A stretch of DNA of 64,000 nucleotides from Dichotomocladium elegans (Eukaryota > Mucoromycota > Mucoromycetes > Mucorales > Lichtheimiaceae). Both the position numbers and the translations under genes were made by a program. The DNA is taken from positions 124,001 to 188,000 of the forward strand of contig JAIXMN010000006.1 of the NCBI GenBank assembly GCA_025716815.1. The letters are read 5' to 3'. Positions 36,047 through 47,167 of the stretch are shown here, piece by piece (the first letter of the stretch is position 1; every line of letters starts with the position of its first letter). The notes under the pieces are model-generated. The model had not been told where the DNA came from, searched no databases, and saw only the letters and a program-made list of their open reading frames with translations.

Positions 36047-36825
36047 ATGCAGCCGTCTTACAATCACCTCCCCGAAAAGCTCAAAAACCATTACTTCATT
36101 GCCCGCCATGGCTTCTCTCTCGCTAATAATGCCAAGCTAATCTGCTCTAACCCAGACATTGCCATTCCGTCCGTTGGTGGACCTCTGAACACTGGCTGGG
36201 GATTGCATGAGAGGGGCAAGTGCCAGGTCAAAGAGGTATAGAGAGAGGAAACCCTGATCACCAGGGTGGCTGATTTTTTTTGGAAGATTATACAATTTAA
36301 CAGATTTCTACGTACTGAACCTCACCACATTAGAAAGCTGCTACATTGGCTGAGCATCTATTCACGAAACTGCACGTCAAACCCGAGGACATTGTCATCT
36401 TTTGCTCTCCCTTTGTGCGCACTCGGCAAACTGCAGACATTATTCAGTCTGTCCTGAACGCAAGTGAACCTATTCCTAATATCGAACTCCGGGAAAGGTT
36501 CTATGGTGAATATGACATGACGTCTGACGAGAACTACCATCTCTGCTGGCAAGATGATGCGTCTGGCCCTGACCATGGCGAACACTCGGACAAGGGAGTC
36601 GAAGCGCCAAGCAGCGTGTGTGATCGAACAACCCAATTTATCGTTGACCATATCGAAAGCAAATTGGAAAATAAGACGGTAATACTTGTCGCTCACGGGG
36701 ACGTTTGCCAGATCATGCAGACGGCCTTTATGCGGACAGACGCATGGCGCCATCGTGAGATGCAGCATGTGGATACAGCGGATTGGAGAGCTATGAATGA
36801 AGAAGTCGTTATCAGCCACCCATAG
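36047..36825 (+). CDS. Histidine phosphatase (phosphoglycerate mutase-like) family protein
   Basis: Two exons, 36047-36235 and 36334-36825; 226 aa. The phosphate-accepting RHG motif is at residues 20-22 in YFIARHGFSLANN, and the second catalytic His is in ILVAHGDVCQIMQ near residue 196. FCSPFVRTRQTADII gives the conserved arginines and ELRERFYGEYD the conserved Glu. The substrate is unknown; the fold covers cofactor-dependent phosphoglycerate mutases, fructose-2,6-bisphosphatases and broad phosphatases. The length suits a small phosphatase rather than the glycolytic mutase. It lies about 250 bases after the GPI-protein gene and 230 before COG5. Confidence 0.88.
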
Positions 36826-37056
36826 AATCCCATACACCAGACCCAAATAATAATAATAGTAAAAACGCAATAGAGACATCTGCGTACAGCACATGGGTAG
36901 AGCACATTCCATCAATATCACGTGGTCGAATATTTACACGACATATCTCTCTCGCTTTCTCTCTCTGTGTGTGCGTTATACACTATTTTTGAAATTTCTA
37001 ATTCCTTGTTTCCCGCCGCTCAAGCGAAGCTACTTGTACACCATAAACCTTGCCCA

Positions 37057-38880
37057 ATGTCCACCCAGCTCGGTTTGCAGGAAGCCGACGTCTACATTGG
37101 TTAAAAATAAGTTTGATTCGCTCTCTCCTCAAGGACTAAAGCAGCCACTCTTCTGTAGAATATGACAAGTTTCTCTCGGAAAACTTTGATGTTAATGGCT
37201 ATGCGGATAGCATCATCAACACGTCGCCGGGGACAGGAGATGGGAGCGAAATCACCACAGCACTTTCAAATCTCTCATTTAACATTACGAGCCTGGAGAA
37301 ACAGATACAAAATGAGGCATGCATCAGTGCCAACGCCTAAAAAGAGCAATTCCACAGCAAACTTATTACGCGGCTATTAGATCGCTGCCAACTATGACAC
37401 ATTGCTGGGACAAGTACGAGGAATCCGAGAACTTGAAATCGTCCTGGCCACGGTTCAAACGAACGTTAATGAGCTCAGGAGTTCCTTAGCTAGGTAAGCA
37501 ATACAGAATCCGCCAATGGAGTTTTACAAAATTGTCCTGATCAAGCATATAGACTGTCCTCCAAAATCCGTACTCCTTACAACCAGTTACGCGATTATAA
37601 CATTCAACTTGAGCATTTGCAAGAGACGTCTGATATTTTACGGCGTATCCACCGTTTCTTGGTGTTGGCACGTCGCCTGGAAGCACAACTCGGGAACGTG
37701 TCCGACAATGATATGGCAGCAGCGGCTTTAACCCTCTACGAGATTGGTATGTTTCGGAACATTCGACAATGTGATCAGACGGCTCACTTCCCCGCCTCTT
37801 TTTTGCTTGTCTTTAGAGGCAATTTCTCAGGAAAAAGATCTGGATGGTATCGATATTGTCACAAACACCCAACCGTTCATCGGAAAGAGCCGGGCGCATA
37901 TTGAGAAGGAGGCAACTAAACTGCTTGAGGATGGTTTAACCTCCCGGAATCAAACACGGATGGCAGCAGGTCTGCAGATATTGTACAACATGAAGCAGGT
38001 GGAAGAGAAAGTAAAGCAGGTCGTTAATAACATGCTGGACAAGTTGGCGAGTGAAATACACAACGCGGTAGATATGTCTTCTCTGCAGAAACAAATGCGA
38101 GGTAATGCAAAAAAGACGGCTGAGGAGGGTTGATTCGTTCGTTTGAAGAATACGTATTATAACTCTTGTTATATGGAAGCCACAGGGTCTACCGCAGTCC
38201 CTGCTGTCCGGAGGGTCAACAATGAGCCGACTTTTGCCAGTCAAGGGCAATGGGCCGAGGCCATTTGGACGCGGATGGAAACCCTTATGGAGAGCATGGC
38301 GGATGGCTGTATCAATCTATATGGCCTTGAAAAAGTTCTGGACCTCAAAAAGGACTCGTTCACGCAGATCTCTTACCTCGAAGTGGTGCTAAAGGTAACG
38401 CTATCTAGAGCCAAACGCTGTTCAGTGGGAACAGCACTACTCAACTTGGGCTCTACAAAGACATTAGATGCGAATAGCCTCATGAGTCGCTTCTGGCGTC
38501 AACTTTCATCGAGTTTTGAAAAAGAGCTCAGAGAAGCAACAAAGGGTATTAATTGATTGACTTGGGCGAGAGAGTACCACGAGTAATCTCACGCGTGTTT
38601 TTTTTTCTTGTTTGGCTCTACAGGATCGACATTTTTACGCAGCACATTCATAAATGAATATCCCAAGCTGCATCGCTTGCTTCAAAGCTTTTTATCACAA
38701 GTCGCGAGACACAATTGTGTACCATTCTCCGATTTTATGCAAACGTAAGCGTTGAGCTAACAAAAAGCACGAATGTTTATCTCACGCTGGCATAGTCCGG
38801 AATACATCATCATGATTAGAAGTATCGCCGTATTCGAAAGCGCATACAAGGCGAAAACAAAAAGGGAGAACTCCCAATAA
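37057..38880 (+). CDS. COG5: COG5, conserved oligomeric Golgi complex subunit 5
   Basis: Nine exons: 37057-37099, 37159-37316, 37381-37493, 37553-37746, 37817-38101, 38180-38394, 38461-38545, 38624-38744, 38796-38880; 432 aa. COG5 is part of lobe B of the COG tether for retrograde Golgi vesicles. Family blocks: EYDKFLSENFDVNGYAD near the N-terminus, YDTLLGQVRGIRELEIVL, TPYNQLRDYNIQLEHLQ, SDILRRIHRFLVLARRLE, DLDGIDIVTNTQPFI, and SLMSRFWRQLSSSFEKEL then INEYPKLHRLL. The protein stops after FESAYKAKTKRENSQ; human COG5 is about twice as long, yeast Cog5 is 403 aa, so a short form is plausible. The second intron (37317-37380) needs a GC donor (GAG/GCATGC). Confidence 0.87.
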
Positions 38881-41133
38881 TACCACCCTCGAGAATAAAT
38901 TCTTATTATTCATGGATCAGATATAAACAAGATTACGAATTGCGGGTGCACAAGAAATAGCGAGAATCCTGAGCACTAGTTATACACTGTTTTCCAAAAT
39001 TGAAGTCGTGTCCTAAAATCGCAAGGCCAGAAAAGTAGAAATTCCAGAAATCTTTACGCATGATGACAAAGCACGCGTGGCGAAAGATGTCGCACAAATC
39101 TATATCTAAATACACAGAATCTCGAGAATATCGATGCGTCTATCTTCCATCCTATTCGACTGAACTCGACCCTATTGGACAATTTTGGTCGGCTGCGAAG
39201 AACATACAGTAGTAAAAGTGATACGTAGGTTCACGGAAAGCGAGACGCTGATGACCCGAATTAGTGAAGCATTGAATCGGTTAAAGTTGAGCGATTTTTG
39301 TTAACTATGGTAATCGGGAAAAACCATGATCCAACTTGTGAAAATTCTACAGAGATCATTGTGGTTATGTATACGGATATGAATATGGTAAAAAAGGGAG
39401 AATATGAGAAGATACCCGATCCCAGATTCTTTGGATGTGTTGAAAGAATTGTTGAGATATAAAAGAGCATCACTACTATATGCAGTCATACAGTATTACG
39501 TCGGATCTTGGATAAACGAAGAAATAGACTCTTGAATACAGTATGACGAGCGCATGGATATTTGTCTGATTTGGATTGAACAACTCATCAGCGAAACAGG
39601 TTATAGAAAGCCTGTCCTGCAGAGTTGCGCCTCTGAGGTGTGTATGTCTGTCATAATTGATAATATGAGCATGATTGCATACATGTTCAAATCAGGCTCT
39701 GTTATGGGTGGCAGTACAAAGAATTGAAACTGCATGACGACGTCAGCCTTGATGCGGTAGGGGTTTAGTACACATCCTACAGGACTCAGCACGGACTCTC
39801 TCCAGTAGTAGCGATAAGCGTCGTAGATGTAACTTTTCTAAGGATATCATACGATACATCACGATACAGTACTTGTTAACCTCAAAGAAAATTATGCATG
39901 GTCACCCAGACCCTATATCCCGCGTTGATTTCCTACAAATAACAAAGGTTCTGCGCAGATGATTGATTCCTTATCAAATGTCAATTTAACCTCCCTTCCA
40001 TGGCCTTACCCAGTATGAACCTTTATGATATGGCTTGACTTCATTCTGTCCTCTTGCACTCAGTGCTGATTCTAGATTGACCAATCTTACCCATACTCAA
40101 GGTCATGGAAAAGTTGTGCAAGGATACCGGACCCCACCGTTAGGTCACGATTTGGCTGCCTCGTGGTAGTATCCCTCTTTTCTTCCGCCCTGCTCCTCTT
40201 TTGCGCTCCCCCCCCGTACTTTCCCTCGTCCCACCGGGCATAATTCGCCACGCTGGCCGAATTACCAGCAATGACGCCGTCGGTCATCCGGTTCTGCCGT
40301 TGCTTCTTCCATTGGTCTCTCCTCACCCAATCTCTCCGTGCTGGCTATGCCAGCACACATATAGCTAACCCGTGGGCCTGGGTGTAAGTTAAAGCGTATG
40401 TGGAAGGTTAACCTGTTGATACGACAATTTCGTATAATTTATGCGACATACGAAATTTATATTAGAAAATAAAGTACTGCAAGAAGGGCTATCAGCGATT
40501 GAATGAACAATATGGGCGAAAGGAGGAAAGACGAATATTGTTTTATCCTTAAGAGATATCCCTTCTGTACGCCAGCCAATGAGTTAGCGCCTAGGGGATA
40601 AGATGAACGGGTCGCCCCGAAGATGTATGCTTATAATGGATGTCATTATAACCGGCAGCAATGGGATCTGACATTTTCTGCGGTGGGGCTGACCATTCGG
40701 AAGCCTTCTTGTTTCTATTGATGCAGATCCTCACGGCATGATCGCGTCGCACCGAATACTTGTTTTAATCTTGGATAATAGACATTACCGGTGGTCTTGT
40801 CACGGTCTTGGGGCGTCGTTCTGCTGTCCATCTTCGTTCCAAGCTTTCCACGATTACCCTAACCTGTAACATGTCATCCTTCCTCTAAGACATTGAATGA
40901 GAATTAATACACTCCGAAAAACGACATTATGTAGGCGCGACTATCTCTATGGTTGACTACGACAGGGAGATTTTCTTGGTCATACGCTTTCCACTGGTTC
41001 CTCAAATCGTCCCTTCTTTCATGTATGATTCATGTCCCACCAGTCAGCAGTACTATTCAATTCTTCTGTGATATTACAGCATGGGGAAAGCCATTCGTGC
41101 AACTCGAAAGTAATTTTATTGTTCTCCTCCAGA
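38881..41133. other. Long intergenic region holding hairpin element copy B
   Basis: 2.2 kb with no accepted gene. A minus-strand frame at 40087-40326 (79 codons, basic and Gly-rich) lies just upstream of the element but has no recognised motif. The hairpin element itself (about 40330-40476) is listed separately. Confidence 0.5.
40330..40476 (+). repeat. Hairpin element copy B, related to the Fanzor 3' element
   Basis: Contains a perfect hairpin at 40338-40356 (GTGCTGGC, TAT loop, GCCAGCAC) and a second inverted repeat AATTTCGTAT (40426-40435) / ATACGAAATT (40448-40457). It shares with copy A (25760-25940) the blocks CCGTG(T/C)TGG(T/C)TAT, GCACACAT, GTAAGTTAAAG, TTGATACG, TTTATGCGACATA and CGAAATTTAT in the same order, with copy A carrying extra bases between them. 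No Fanzor coding sequence was seen next to it, so it is a solo copy or a non-autonomous element. Confidence 0.65.
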
Positions 41134-41803
41134 TTACTTGAGAGGAACGAATCGAGAAGAGTGGGTGGCACCAATACCGGGGCGACCGTGGCGGACGGGC
41201 TTGTAGGAGATGCTAGATAAAACAAATAGTTTGTTTAAATCCAAAAAAAGACAGAAAGACTACGCGAGCCAGTCTCCTCCAATACTCACGAGAATTCGGC
41301 AAGGTAGTGACCAACCATTTCAGGCTTGATGTCGACCTGGTTGAAGGTCTTACCGTTGTAGACACCAACAACGGAGCCGATCATCTCAGGAACAATAATC
41401 ATGTCACGAAGGTGGGTCTTGACGATAGCAGGCTTCTCGTTAGGGCCGGCCTCCTTCTTGGCCTTGCGCAACTTCTTGATGAGGCCCATGGGCTTGCGCT
41501 TCAAGCCACGCTGGAATCTTCTGCGGGCACGGGCATGGACAAGCTCCATGAATTGCTCAGAAGACAAATCCAAGAGCTGGTCGAGGTCGATGCCACGGTA
41601 GGTGAACTTGCGGAAGGTTCTCTTTCTCTGAGTCTGTTGCTCCTGGTCAGCCTAATGAAACAAAGACCATTTAAAATATCGTTCAATGCATTTATCCATC
41701 CATCAATCAATCCATCCATCCATCCTTCTGATTGTTCATCGATTCTCCACGACCCTTCTATCATTCTCTTCCTCTAGTCACAATTTCATAGATCACTCAC
41801 CAT
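41134..41803 (-). CDS. RPS15: 40S ribosomal protein uS19 (RPS15)
   Basis: Three exons on the minus strand: 41803-41801 (the ATG alone), 41651-41290, 41212-41134; 147 aa. uS19 lies in the head of the small subunit near the decoding site. The sequence is highly conserved: [59 protein letters not shown], and the C-terminal tail [20 protein letters not shown] ending VPLK. The first intron (41652-41800) directly follows the start codon, a pattern common for fungal ribosomal protein genes, and contains a CCAT/CAAT tetranucleotide repeat. Confidence 0.96.
41695..41725. repeat. Tetranucleotide repeat in the uS19 intron
   Basis: Seven to eight copies of CCAT/CAAT-type units inside intron 1 of the uS19 gene. 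Confidence 0.8.
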
Positions 41804-43225
41804 ATTGCAGATTTGAAAGAAGGATTATCGTTCGGCCGCGAACAGGCCCATATTCCACGGAACCCATCGCCCGTGTTAAACTCCGCTGCGTTTCTTGATT
41901 TTCCTAGCGTCTGAGTTGGGGGGGGGAGGGCGACAACCTTGCCCCGAACGCCTGCGGATGTACTCTAATGATGATGCTTCCTTTAAGCAAAATGAACTTA
42001 GGTCCGCATACTACATGTTATAATGTAACTTTTTCCTCTGCATTGAAAATTAACTCAAATTTTCATGGCCATGGATGGATGAAGTGGGCGCTGCCACGTA
42101 ATGGGCAACAATAGCACAAATCTACTATAATTATCATCAGTTGTGATCAAACGCTGTGTCCGACACCCATGTTCGTTTTCAATACTTGTTCGTCCGAGAG
42201 CAAAAAAACGAATAGGAATCCACTTCGTATACCGAGTGGTCTAAAATTATAAAAGTTTGCAGGATGGTAGAAAGCTATGAGAGAACATCAGCTTCTACTA
42301 AGTTGGACAGAGCAATGGTGTTGCGGACTATGGCAACCTGGACCGATGAATGAGGTCGTTGACGAAGAAACATACGCTCATCAGTCTATTCGTTTCCCCC
42401 CCTCCCCCTCACACACAGAGAGAGCGTATATCTTGCAGCGGCAGCTCTGATGAAAGAAGCAGGTTTCATACACAGTTGCACGGCGTACATCGACGAAGAC
42501 AAAAGGACCCTCTTTTTGATCGATGTCTAGGAAAATTTTGAATGGAACAGACGCAGCGGAGCAGGTAGGAACATATGTCGATTCGACACAACGATGGGGC
42601 CTTGCAATACGAAAACGGACGCAGCAGGAATCGTTCATAAAAAGCATAAGCATGTTATTTCAGAAGAATAGCTCATCTGCTGCCTTCCAGTGTCGTAGAG
42701 CAATTTATGGAGCAGCTGCCCAAGTAACTTAAGAGATTGATAAATATCTAAGGCAACGAGCCATTAATTTAAGCAAAAGAGATGTATAAATCCCAGGACG
42801 CATTGAATGGGCCCGCCAATAGGATAGGGCTGATGTTGGCCTAAGAAAACTGCTTGGGACTTCTGCAGCCACTAAAGTAAGAAGGAAAAAAAAAGGTGGG
42901 TCAAACCCAAAGTTTCGATCAAGGGATCTGTAAACTGGAGAGAATCTCGGTTTCTTAAAGGCTACACTCGACAAAATAGATAAATACAAACGTATGTCTC
43001 TAAGTATCGGTAATATCGTTGCGTATATCATTGGCTCTGACAAATACTCGCAGCTGAACTCAATGATTCGCGTCAAAAATTGAATGAGCAGCGGTGGCCA
43101 TCTACAGCACTGACTTTGGCTAATTGGATGCAGATCACATAATATGTACTTGAGAACTTCACCGCATCGAATAAACACTTGCTATTTTGGTGGCAGCAGA
43201 TGGATCTTTGCTCTTCGCGAGCAAC
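41804..43225. other. Gene-poor region with overlapping open frames
   Basis: Contains the uS19 promoter side and then overlapping frames of up to 150 codons on both strands (for example minus 42729-43178). One plus-strand stretch near 42440-42530 reads ALMKEAGFIHSCTAYIDEDK then a stop. None has a recognised motif or a complete structure. Confidence 0.4.
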
Positions 43226-43480
43226 CTACAGAGATTTCATCCTGTATAAATATCCAACACAAGAGCCCGTAGCCCAGGATTGTATTGGCCGTTCAGAGCA
43301 AACGTTCATTGCAGTCCGTTCTACTAAGGTTGTACTATCACTCCCAACAGCATCTTCCTTGAATCGGCTTAACACAATGCCTAGATCATCCGCAGCACGT
43401 GTTTAGATATTGATCGACGGACACGCGGTTTCGACTACGCGACGCTTTTGAGCAAGCCCGACACGTTCTGGTGCAGTCAT
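43226..43480 (-). pseudogene. Broken open frame of unknown family
   Basis: A minus-strand ATG at 43480 opens MTAPERVGLAQKRRVVETAC then meets an in-frame TAA (43403-43405), after which the same frame continues as TRAADDLGIVLSRFKEDAVG and TLVERTAMNVCSERPIQSWA to a TAG at 43226. The continuity on both sides of the stop suggests a decayed protein gene. Upstream (about 43500-43640) another frame reads HRDGTRLAKLLLFNDAAPSV and an acidic stretch, perhaps its N-terminal part. I do not recognise the family. Confidence 0.3.
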
Positions 43481-44103
43481 GTTGTGTGGCTTATTTGGTT
43501 TATTAGGAGAAGATATGCGGTACTCACGCGTGTGCGAGTGCACGCTTCACCGCCTTCACCTTCATCATGACCCTCATCCACGGACGGAGCGGCATCATTG
43601 AACAGCAGAAGCTTTGCTAGGCGCGTTCCGTCACGATGTCCAGAGACATTGCTTCTCGTTTTTTTTTATTTTTTACAAAGGCATCTTCCAATCGGCATCT
43701 ACGTATCTGCTGCCCTAGGAAAAATGTCCTTGTTTTCAGTACTTCCCTTAGCTTTGGTACCGACTATCTAGGCGGTTTTTGTGGGGGGTCCTGTCAACAT
43801 GGGTGTGTAAGTTTGTTGGCGAGCTTGCGGGGATGGGGTAGTGAGTTGTTGTTTCACTGGTTTCACATAAGGCTAACTTGCTTCGTGCTTTATTTTACTG
43901 CTGTTCGAATAGACGGTGTATATGTCCCGTGAAGTTGTTTTGATATCTCTGCGAAGCATCAGTAGATAGATAGAAAACCAAAATGCGTTTATGTCTGAAG
44001 CTCTGTCCGTACCGCCTTCGCCTTCCTCCTGTTATTCTGGGGAGCCCCTTTACTGCTTCGGAACCAAAGGCCGAAAAGAGTTAACGGCATCGTATTTCAG
44101 CCA
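43481..44103. other. Region between two relic frames
   Basis: Coding-like minus-strand fragments occur at about 43500-43640 as noted for the neighbouring relic; otherwise nothing supported. Confidence 0.35.
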
Positions 44104-44277
44104 ATGAAATTTCGCATTTTTGGTGACGTGTATAGACAGGAGCGCCTCTTCCAGCTTGACCCCGTCCAACGTAATCAAGAAGTACAGGTATGGGATAGCG
44201 TGAAATTCAACGGAGATGCAGTTGACATTGAGAAATTGCGGAAGCTGATTCTTGTCATTAAGTTCATCTGGCTTTAA
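44104..44277 (+). CDS. Small ORF of unknown function, possibly a gene fragment
   Basis: 57 codons from ATG to TAA: begins MKFRIFGDVYRQERLFQLD and contains VWDSVKFNGDAVDIEKLRKL, ending KFIWL. The composition is protein-like, but it is short, has no recognised domain, and lies next to another broken frame, so it may be the remains of a larger gene. Confidence 0.3.
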   Translation: MKFRIFGDVYRQERLFQLDPVQRNQEVQVWDSVKFNGDAVDIEKLRKLILVIKFIWL

Positions 44278-44647
44278 TCAACACACATTAGGCTGTAAGA
44301 ATGTCGTAACTATGCTTGATCGTTGCCGTGTAATGTTAATCTCCGTAGGTTCACAGGCAAACATTTTAGATTTCGGCTGTCATCACAACAGGAAGAGCAG
44401 CAGCATAATCTACATCTTAAAAAGGAACAGTCCGCGCGACAGAAGAGATAGCTTAGGAGCATAGAGCTGCCTTATATCGGACTGTTGGGTCAAACTCGCA
44501 TAAAAGCACCTCACATAGGGGACGCACAGACCCCAATACGCAAGAAGTCTTTCGTTGGAGCGCGACCCTTGACAATTTCGCTATCGTCCATCTCATTATC
44601 CTATCAAGGCTGTTTTATTTTTCTTTTGGAACTCCCCCTCCGATACC
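44278..44647. other. Upstream region of the Cdh1-like gene
   Basis: 370 bases with no supported gene; presumably the promoter of the gene at 44648. Confidence 0.5.
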
Positions 44648-46499
44648 ATGAGTAACACATATAAGCTGAAGCTAAGGTCGGCCGCCAAAGCGAGGCTTGA
44701 GGAAGAGAAGGTCGTACCGCAAGATCAGCCGGAGCCGGCACCACCTAGTCAAGCTGAGCAGGCGCATGAACCACCACTATTGCCAAGTCCACAGACGCCA
44801 CCCATGGCCGAGATGACAGAAACGGAAGAGCTTGGTGGATACACTGACTTGGAAGCATTTTTCCCGCCGTCTCCATATGGCCGAAAACGACATCAAATTT
44901 ACGGAGACAGGTAGTTTGAAATGATGCGAAGGAGGCGATTTGTCTCGCCTTTTGCTCAGTAGAAATGAATGACATAGGTTCATACCCTCTCGCGACGATA
45001 ACCTTGTTCAAAATTATCACATGATGGAACCTGCTACATCACGGCGAAGGAATCCATATGTAGACCCAGATTTTCACTCTGGAAGACGTACGGTCATGCG
45101 TTCTATTACACTATTAGACCCTGAGTTGCTCTCGTGTATTGATCTATTTTTGGTAATTAGAAAGCCACAATCGACGGGTAGGCGTGCTGATACAAGCGGA
45201 GGTGATGGGCGATGCGAGCGCGGCAGACGATTATATCCATCCTGAATCGTCATCACGAACGCCAAGAAGGATTTTGCATTATGGATCATCTAGGCGCTCG
45301 CCAGACGCATCCTCGAGATCTGATTTGCCTACAGCTCCTAGATTCCAAGTTGGACCCTTCAGCGATGTAGGACGGAGGGTTCTTGCCGCGCCTCATCGGA
45401 CACCCCGTCTGGTTAATCGGACAGCGATCAAAGTGCTCGATGCCCCTGAACTACAAGTATGACTCTGTGGCCTAAATGTGTAGTAACCGTTGCTAATACA
45501 CCATTTCAGGATGATTTCTACCTGAACCTCATAGACTGGGGTAACAACGATTCCCTAGCAGTCGGGCTTGGGACCTGCGTGTACATGTGGAACGCAAACA
45601 CAAGCATAGTAACCAAGCTCTGCGATACTGGGAATGATTTGATTACGTCTGTGAGTTGGGCTCAGCACGGGTCACATCTTGCCGTTGGTACGAACAGAGG
45701 TTCCGTTTTGCTCTGGGATGTTGGGGCCTCACGACGGATTCGGACCTTTTCTGGACATACATTAAGGACAGGTATGGATTATTTAATACAGTGTTCAGCC
45801 CTCCAGGAAGACTAAATGGTTATTTGTAAAGGTGCATTGGCATGGAGCAACAACATTTTGACATCCGGTAGCAGAGACCATAAAATTTTTCATCGAGACG
45901 TCCGATCTCCGCGTTCCTATTTTCGGGAACTAGTTAACCACACCCAAGAAGTATGCGGTCTAAAATGGAGCCCTGATGGATCGATGCTTGCGTCTGGCGG
46001 AAACGATAATAACCTGCTCATTTGGGAGTCCCATCATGACAGAGCATTATGGACCTTCCAGGAGCATACCGCTGCAGTGAAGGCTATTGGTTGGAACCCA
46101 CACAGTCGAGGCACTCTCGTCAGCGGAGGTGGTACTGCGGACAAGACCATCAAATTCTGGAATACGATCGCAGGCACTCTCATCTCTTCGCACAACACTG
46201 GATCACAAGTATGTAACGTGACATGGTCCAAGAAGTCCAATGAGATTGTGTCTACCCACGGATATTCAAGCAACTCGGATAACTCGTCGAATCAGGTGAT
46301 TGTCTGGAAGGCAAACAATATGCAGCAGATAGCAACGCTCTCTGGACATACGAGTCGTGTACTGTATATGTCTATCAGCCACGATGGCAGCACCATAGTC
46401 ACCGGCGCCGGTGACGAAACTTTACGATTTTGGGATGTGTTTTCCAACGTTGAGGTGAATCGACAGCAACCCGAGAATAGGCAAAACTGCTTAAGATGA
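44648..46499 (+). CDS. CDH1: Cdh1/Fizzy-related APC/C activator (WD40)
   Basis: Five exons: 44648-44910, 44978-45087, 45182-45456, 45510-45771, 45832-46499; 525 aa. Cdh1 recruits substrates to the anaphase-promoting complex in late mitosis and G1. The C-box DRFIPSR spans the first splice junction, then come a Ser-rich linker with TP/SP sites and KVLDAPELQDDFYLNLIDW, the diagnostic entry to the WD40 propeller in Cdh1 (rather than Cdc20). Repeats follow with TSVSWAQHGSHLAVGTNRG, TGALAWSNNILTSGSRD, VCGLKWSPDGSMLASGGND and SGHTSRVLYMSISHDGSTIV. The usual C-terminal Ile-Arg that binds the APC/C is Leu-Arg here (NCLR end). The intron 2 acceptor at 45181 was chosen because it keeps the GRRVL frame. 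Confidence 0.9.
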
Positions 46500-47167
46500 A
46501 CTGCTTGATACATCGTTCTTTTCCCCCATCGCATATCGACTACGCTGCCGCACTCTCAAACATATTACACCCGCTCCCCAACCTTTCTCACTTTCACTCG
46601 CTTGCTCTCAAGGATACCACACTGTATAGCACCATTCTCGTCTATGGCTCACTTTTATATAAAATATGTAGTCATTTTTTCGCTATTTTTCTTCTCGCAA
46701 CTATCCTGACGCGCTCCGGTTCTTGGTATACGATATTCGCTTCGTAGCTCCTAAACACTTGGGAGAAATGCTCAAAGGATCAATCACGGCGCCAAATGTG
46801 TTTGAAGTGGCCCAAACTCCTCGACTATGGGGTGCGTGTGACACAGTGGCTGGGTCAGTGGAATAGGAAAACTCTTGATCCATAGAATTGGCTTCTGATG
46901 CGAAAAAGCTGCCGTCAGGAAGAATGATCCCTGCGTTCTTTGTTCAGTACTTCGCATGACGTGCCACCATAGATGGTGGAATGCCAAGCCTCTCTTTTGT
47001 TTCCGAATGTTTTCATCTTTCTACCACATCCTATTTTTAGAACTTCCCTTTTTGATGTATGTTTTTGGTTGTTTTTATCTTGCCAAGAAGCGCATCCATT
47101 TATTTAAAGAATAGGACGATGGATCTTTGTCGAACTCTCTTTTTCTCCTCATTTCTACGCGTCTGCC
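46500..47167. other. Intergenic region, nothing recognised
   Basis: 670 bases containing the 3' UTR of the Cdh1-like gene and the promoter of the membrane protein gene. Confidence 0.55.

Noticed and set aside
42729..43178. 149-codon minus-strand frame rich in Leu and Ser
   Set aside because: Overlaps other open frames, has no recognisable motif, and its composition is that of translated non-coding AT-rich DNA.
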